Shown one piece after another: positions 62,768-64,000 of a stretch of DNA of 64,000 nucleotides. Under the pieces are notes generated by a model. That model did not search any database, was not told the origin of the DNA, and saw only the letters and a program-made list of their open reading frames with translations. Position 1 is the stretch's first letter, and the number at the start of each line of letters is the position of its first letter. Source of the DNA: Prevotella sp. (GTDB taxonomy: Bacteria; Bacteroidota; Bacteroidia; Bacteroidales; Bacteroidaceae); contig JAFZVV010000011.1 in assembly GCA_017617615.1 (NCBI GenBank), positions 502,731 through 566,730 on the forward strand, given 5' to 3'. Both the position numbers and the translations under genes were made by a program.

Positions 62768-63508
62768 TTAGTTTCTTCTTCCGAAAATGCGGAGCAGATA
62801 GATGAAGAGGTTGATGAAGTCGAGATAGAGGGTAAGTGCACCGAGCAAGGCCATCTTCTGGGCATTGGTGTCGGCATACTCGAAACTCGAACACATCTCC
62901 TTGATTTTCTGAGAGTCGTAGGCGGTAAGCCCTACAAAGATGAGCACACCGAGATAACTCACCACCGTGGTCACCATGTCGTTTTGGAAGAACAGGTTCA
63001 CCAATGTGGCGATGATGATGCCGATGAGCCCCATGAAGAGGTACTTCCCAAGCGAGGTCAGGTCGGTCTTCGTCGTATAACCGATAAGGGCCATGGCGGC
63101 GAAGGTGCCTGCAGTGATGAAGAACACCTGCGCGATGGAACTCTCGGTATAGGCAAAGAATATGAAGGACAGTGTGAGTCCGTTGATGATGGAGTAGACC
63201 ACGAACATCAACGTGGCCACGGTGAGCGACAACTTGTGGATGGCGGCACTAAGACCTATTACCAAAGCCAACTCGGCGATAATTAGTCCCCACATCAGTC
63301 CCTGACTCGACATCAAGGTGTAGACGAAACTCGTGGAGTGGGCAACATAGAATGCGGTGAAGCCGGTGATGACCAAGGCGAGTGTCATCCACACATACAC
63401 TTTGCGCATGAGGACGGAGAATGCCATGGGCATGTATCTTTCTCTTTCGCGGACATTGATGCCGCTTTCTTGCTCCCTGATGATTGAAGCTAAATCCTTT
63501 TCGTTCAT
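62768..63508 (-). CDS. Bax inhibitor-1/YccA family membrane protein
   Basis: A 246-residue inner-membrane protein with seven hydrophobic helices (about 35-240), preceded by a polar N-terminal tail. The family signature includes GLTAYDSQKIKEM near residue 195-207, with the paired acidic residues that act as a pH-gated calcium-leak site in studied homologues (BsYetJ). MALLGALTLYLDFINLFIYL closes the fold. Bacterial function is not settled; YccA interacts with the FtsH protease in E. coli. It has its own terminator, and a minus-strand -7 box (TAATTTTG, 63597-63590) lies about 80 bp upstream. Confidence 0.92.
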   Translation of the reverse strand: MNEKDLASIIREQESGINVRERERYMPMAFSVLMRKVYVWMTLALVITGFTAFYVAHSTSFVYTLMSSQGLMWGLIIAELALVIGLSAAIHKLSLTVATLMFVVYSIINGLTLSFIFFAYTESSIAQVFFITAGTFAAMALIGYTTKTDLTSLGKYLFMGLIGIIIATLVNLFFQNDMVTTVVSYLGVLIFVGLTAYDSQKIKEMCSSFEYADTNAQKMALLGALTLYLDFINLFIYLLRIFGRRN

Positions 63509-63866
63509 TTCATTGATAATTGATGGTTCAAAACTTTACATGCAAATATGATGCCAAAAGACGATTGGCACGCTTTTGTTGCAACGCAGCAAAATTATGG
63601 AAAATGAGTGAGATTAAAGAACATCATCGGTTTTTTTTCGATTATTTAATGTTTCCTTCATTTCGACGACGCTTTCCCGCAGATCTTGAGACATTGTATT
63701 ACCTTATATTAATTATATATATGCTTTCTCAACTCTTCTTTCCTCACTTCATCATGGGAAAAGTGGATTTTGGCATGGGTGTAAACGATTTGTTGTCGCA
63801 AAATCCCCTCATTTTGTCAAGAAATGCGAAAACTTTCATGTTTTCGTGAAATTTCCTTTCCGAAAA

Positions 63867-63898
63867 TTTGGCGGTTGCCGGCATAGTTCGTACCTTTG
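63867..63898 (+). promoter_or_regulatory. Strong Bacteroidetes promoter, probably of an rRNA operon
   Basis: TTTG (63867-63870), exactly 20 bp, then TACCTTTG (63891-63898): a consensus-perfect pair and the best promoter in the window. Confidence 0.75.
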
Positions 63899-64000
63899 CA
63901 TCCGCTTTCGGGGTTATCGCCCCGATTTGCGTGCAAGAATAGGCGTTCTTTGAGAGATTTACATAGAAGACAAGTAGTACAAGAAGCAGCGCCGCCGCCT
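63899..64000 (+). other. Probable rRNA operon leader (5' part)
   Basis: Downstream of the strong promoter lie a small hairpin (CGGGG, 63909-63913, with CCCCG, 63920-63924) and GTTCTTTGAGAGATTTACAT, which resembles the conserved antitermination-like leader found before 16S rRNA in Bacteroidetes. No 16S sequence is reached before the window ends, so this is an inference. Confidence 0.5.

Larger units (their letters stand above)
63509..64000. other. Long intergenic region leading out of the window
   Basis: These 492 bp hold a minus-strand -7 box at 63590-63597, a plus-strand promoter at 63867-63898 and the start of a long leader. A 109-codon plus-strand open frame at 63520-63849 lacks a good start or family likeness and I do not call it. 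The rest (63600-63860) is AT-rich with nothing recognised. Confidence 0.5.

Noticed and set aside
63520..63849. 109-codon plus-strand frame before the putative rRNA promoter
   Set aside because: Weak start, odd composition, crosses the minus-strand promoter region of the Bax-inhibitor-1 family gene, and no family likeness.

Overview
The window looks like a chromosomal segment of a member of the order Bacteroidales, most likely Prevotella or a close relative. Three things point there. Promoters carry the Bacteroidetes -7 box TAnnTTTG, several with a -33 TTTG 19-21 bp upstream. Secreted proteins end in the type IX secretion (T9SS) C-terminal pattern in which xLDGR is followed by KGxYV and GKK. 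The genes themselves are typical of the phylum: DUF4290, type III glutamine synthetase, Omp28-like proteins, an Oar-like TonB receptor, a BACON lipoprotein and succinylornithine-type carbamoyltransferase. I see no transposase, integrase, phage gene, CRISPR array, tRNA or rRNA body.

Layout. 1-4.9 kb: the end of a GH2 beta-galactosidase and a GH51 arabinofuranosidase. 5-9.9 kb: a TlpA-like thioredoxin, a putative outer-membrane barrel protein and two Omp28-like proteins. 10-20 kb: T9SS cargo, namely a 1510-residue adhesin-like protein and a tandem pair of C10 cysteine proteases fused to leucine-rich and MBG-like modules. 20-24 kb: a HAD hydrolase, type III glutamine synthetase and a small porin-like protein. 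24-30 kb (minus): the housekeeping run tsaB, DUF4290, murA, rimM, dxr, rseP. 30-32 kb (plus): yicC, gmk, nadD. 32-37 kb (minus): an Oar-like TonB receptor with a BACON/OB-fold lipoprotein. 37-40.5 kb: pnp and an amidase. 40.6-44.7 kb (minus): a surface-glycan block (acetyltransferase, flippase, LicD, glycosyltransferase). 44.8-51.4 kb: an NhaC antiporter, a double Rid-fold protein, an unknown secreted protein, a GH3 beta-glucosidase and a SanA-like protein. 51.4-62.6 kb (minus): a nearly continuous arginine/proline cluster. 62.8-64 kb: a Bax-inhibitor-1 family protein, then a strong promoter that appears to lead into an rRNA operon beyond the right edge.

The arginine/proline cluster is the most coherent unit: argR, a GNAT acyltransferase, argG, argC, argD, proC, an XRE-cupin regulator, an acyl-CoA synthetase, proB and proA, followed by argF' from its own promoter. 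ArgR-like dyads overlap and flank the argR promoter, so local feedback control is likely. All three proline enzymes are present. argB, argH and the deacylase are not in the window, and the GNAT is a candidate for the first acylation step.

The most unusual signal is a set of short tandem arrays (7-, 9- or 11-bp units) that begin in, or just after, the last codons of at least five unrelated genes (lacZ, rimM, nadD, the amidase, proA), with another close to a sixth (the Rid gene). Their sequences mostly differ, and in lacZ and nadD the 9-bp unit reads in the gene's own frame past the stop as a tripeptide containing proline. I know of no named element that fits. Secondary signals are perfect dyads abutting promoter boxes (GH51, Omp28-like and argF' genes), an Asp at the usual catalytic Cys of MurA, and a Ser at the position that sets substrate choice in the ornithine carbamoyltransferase.
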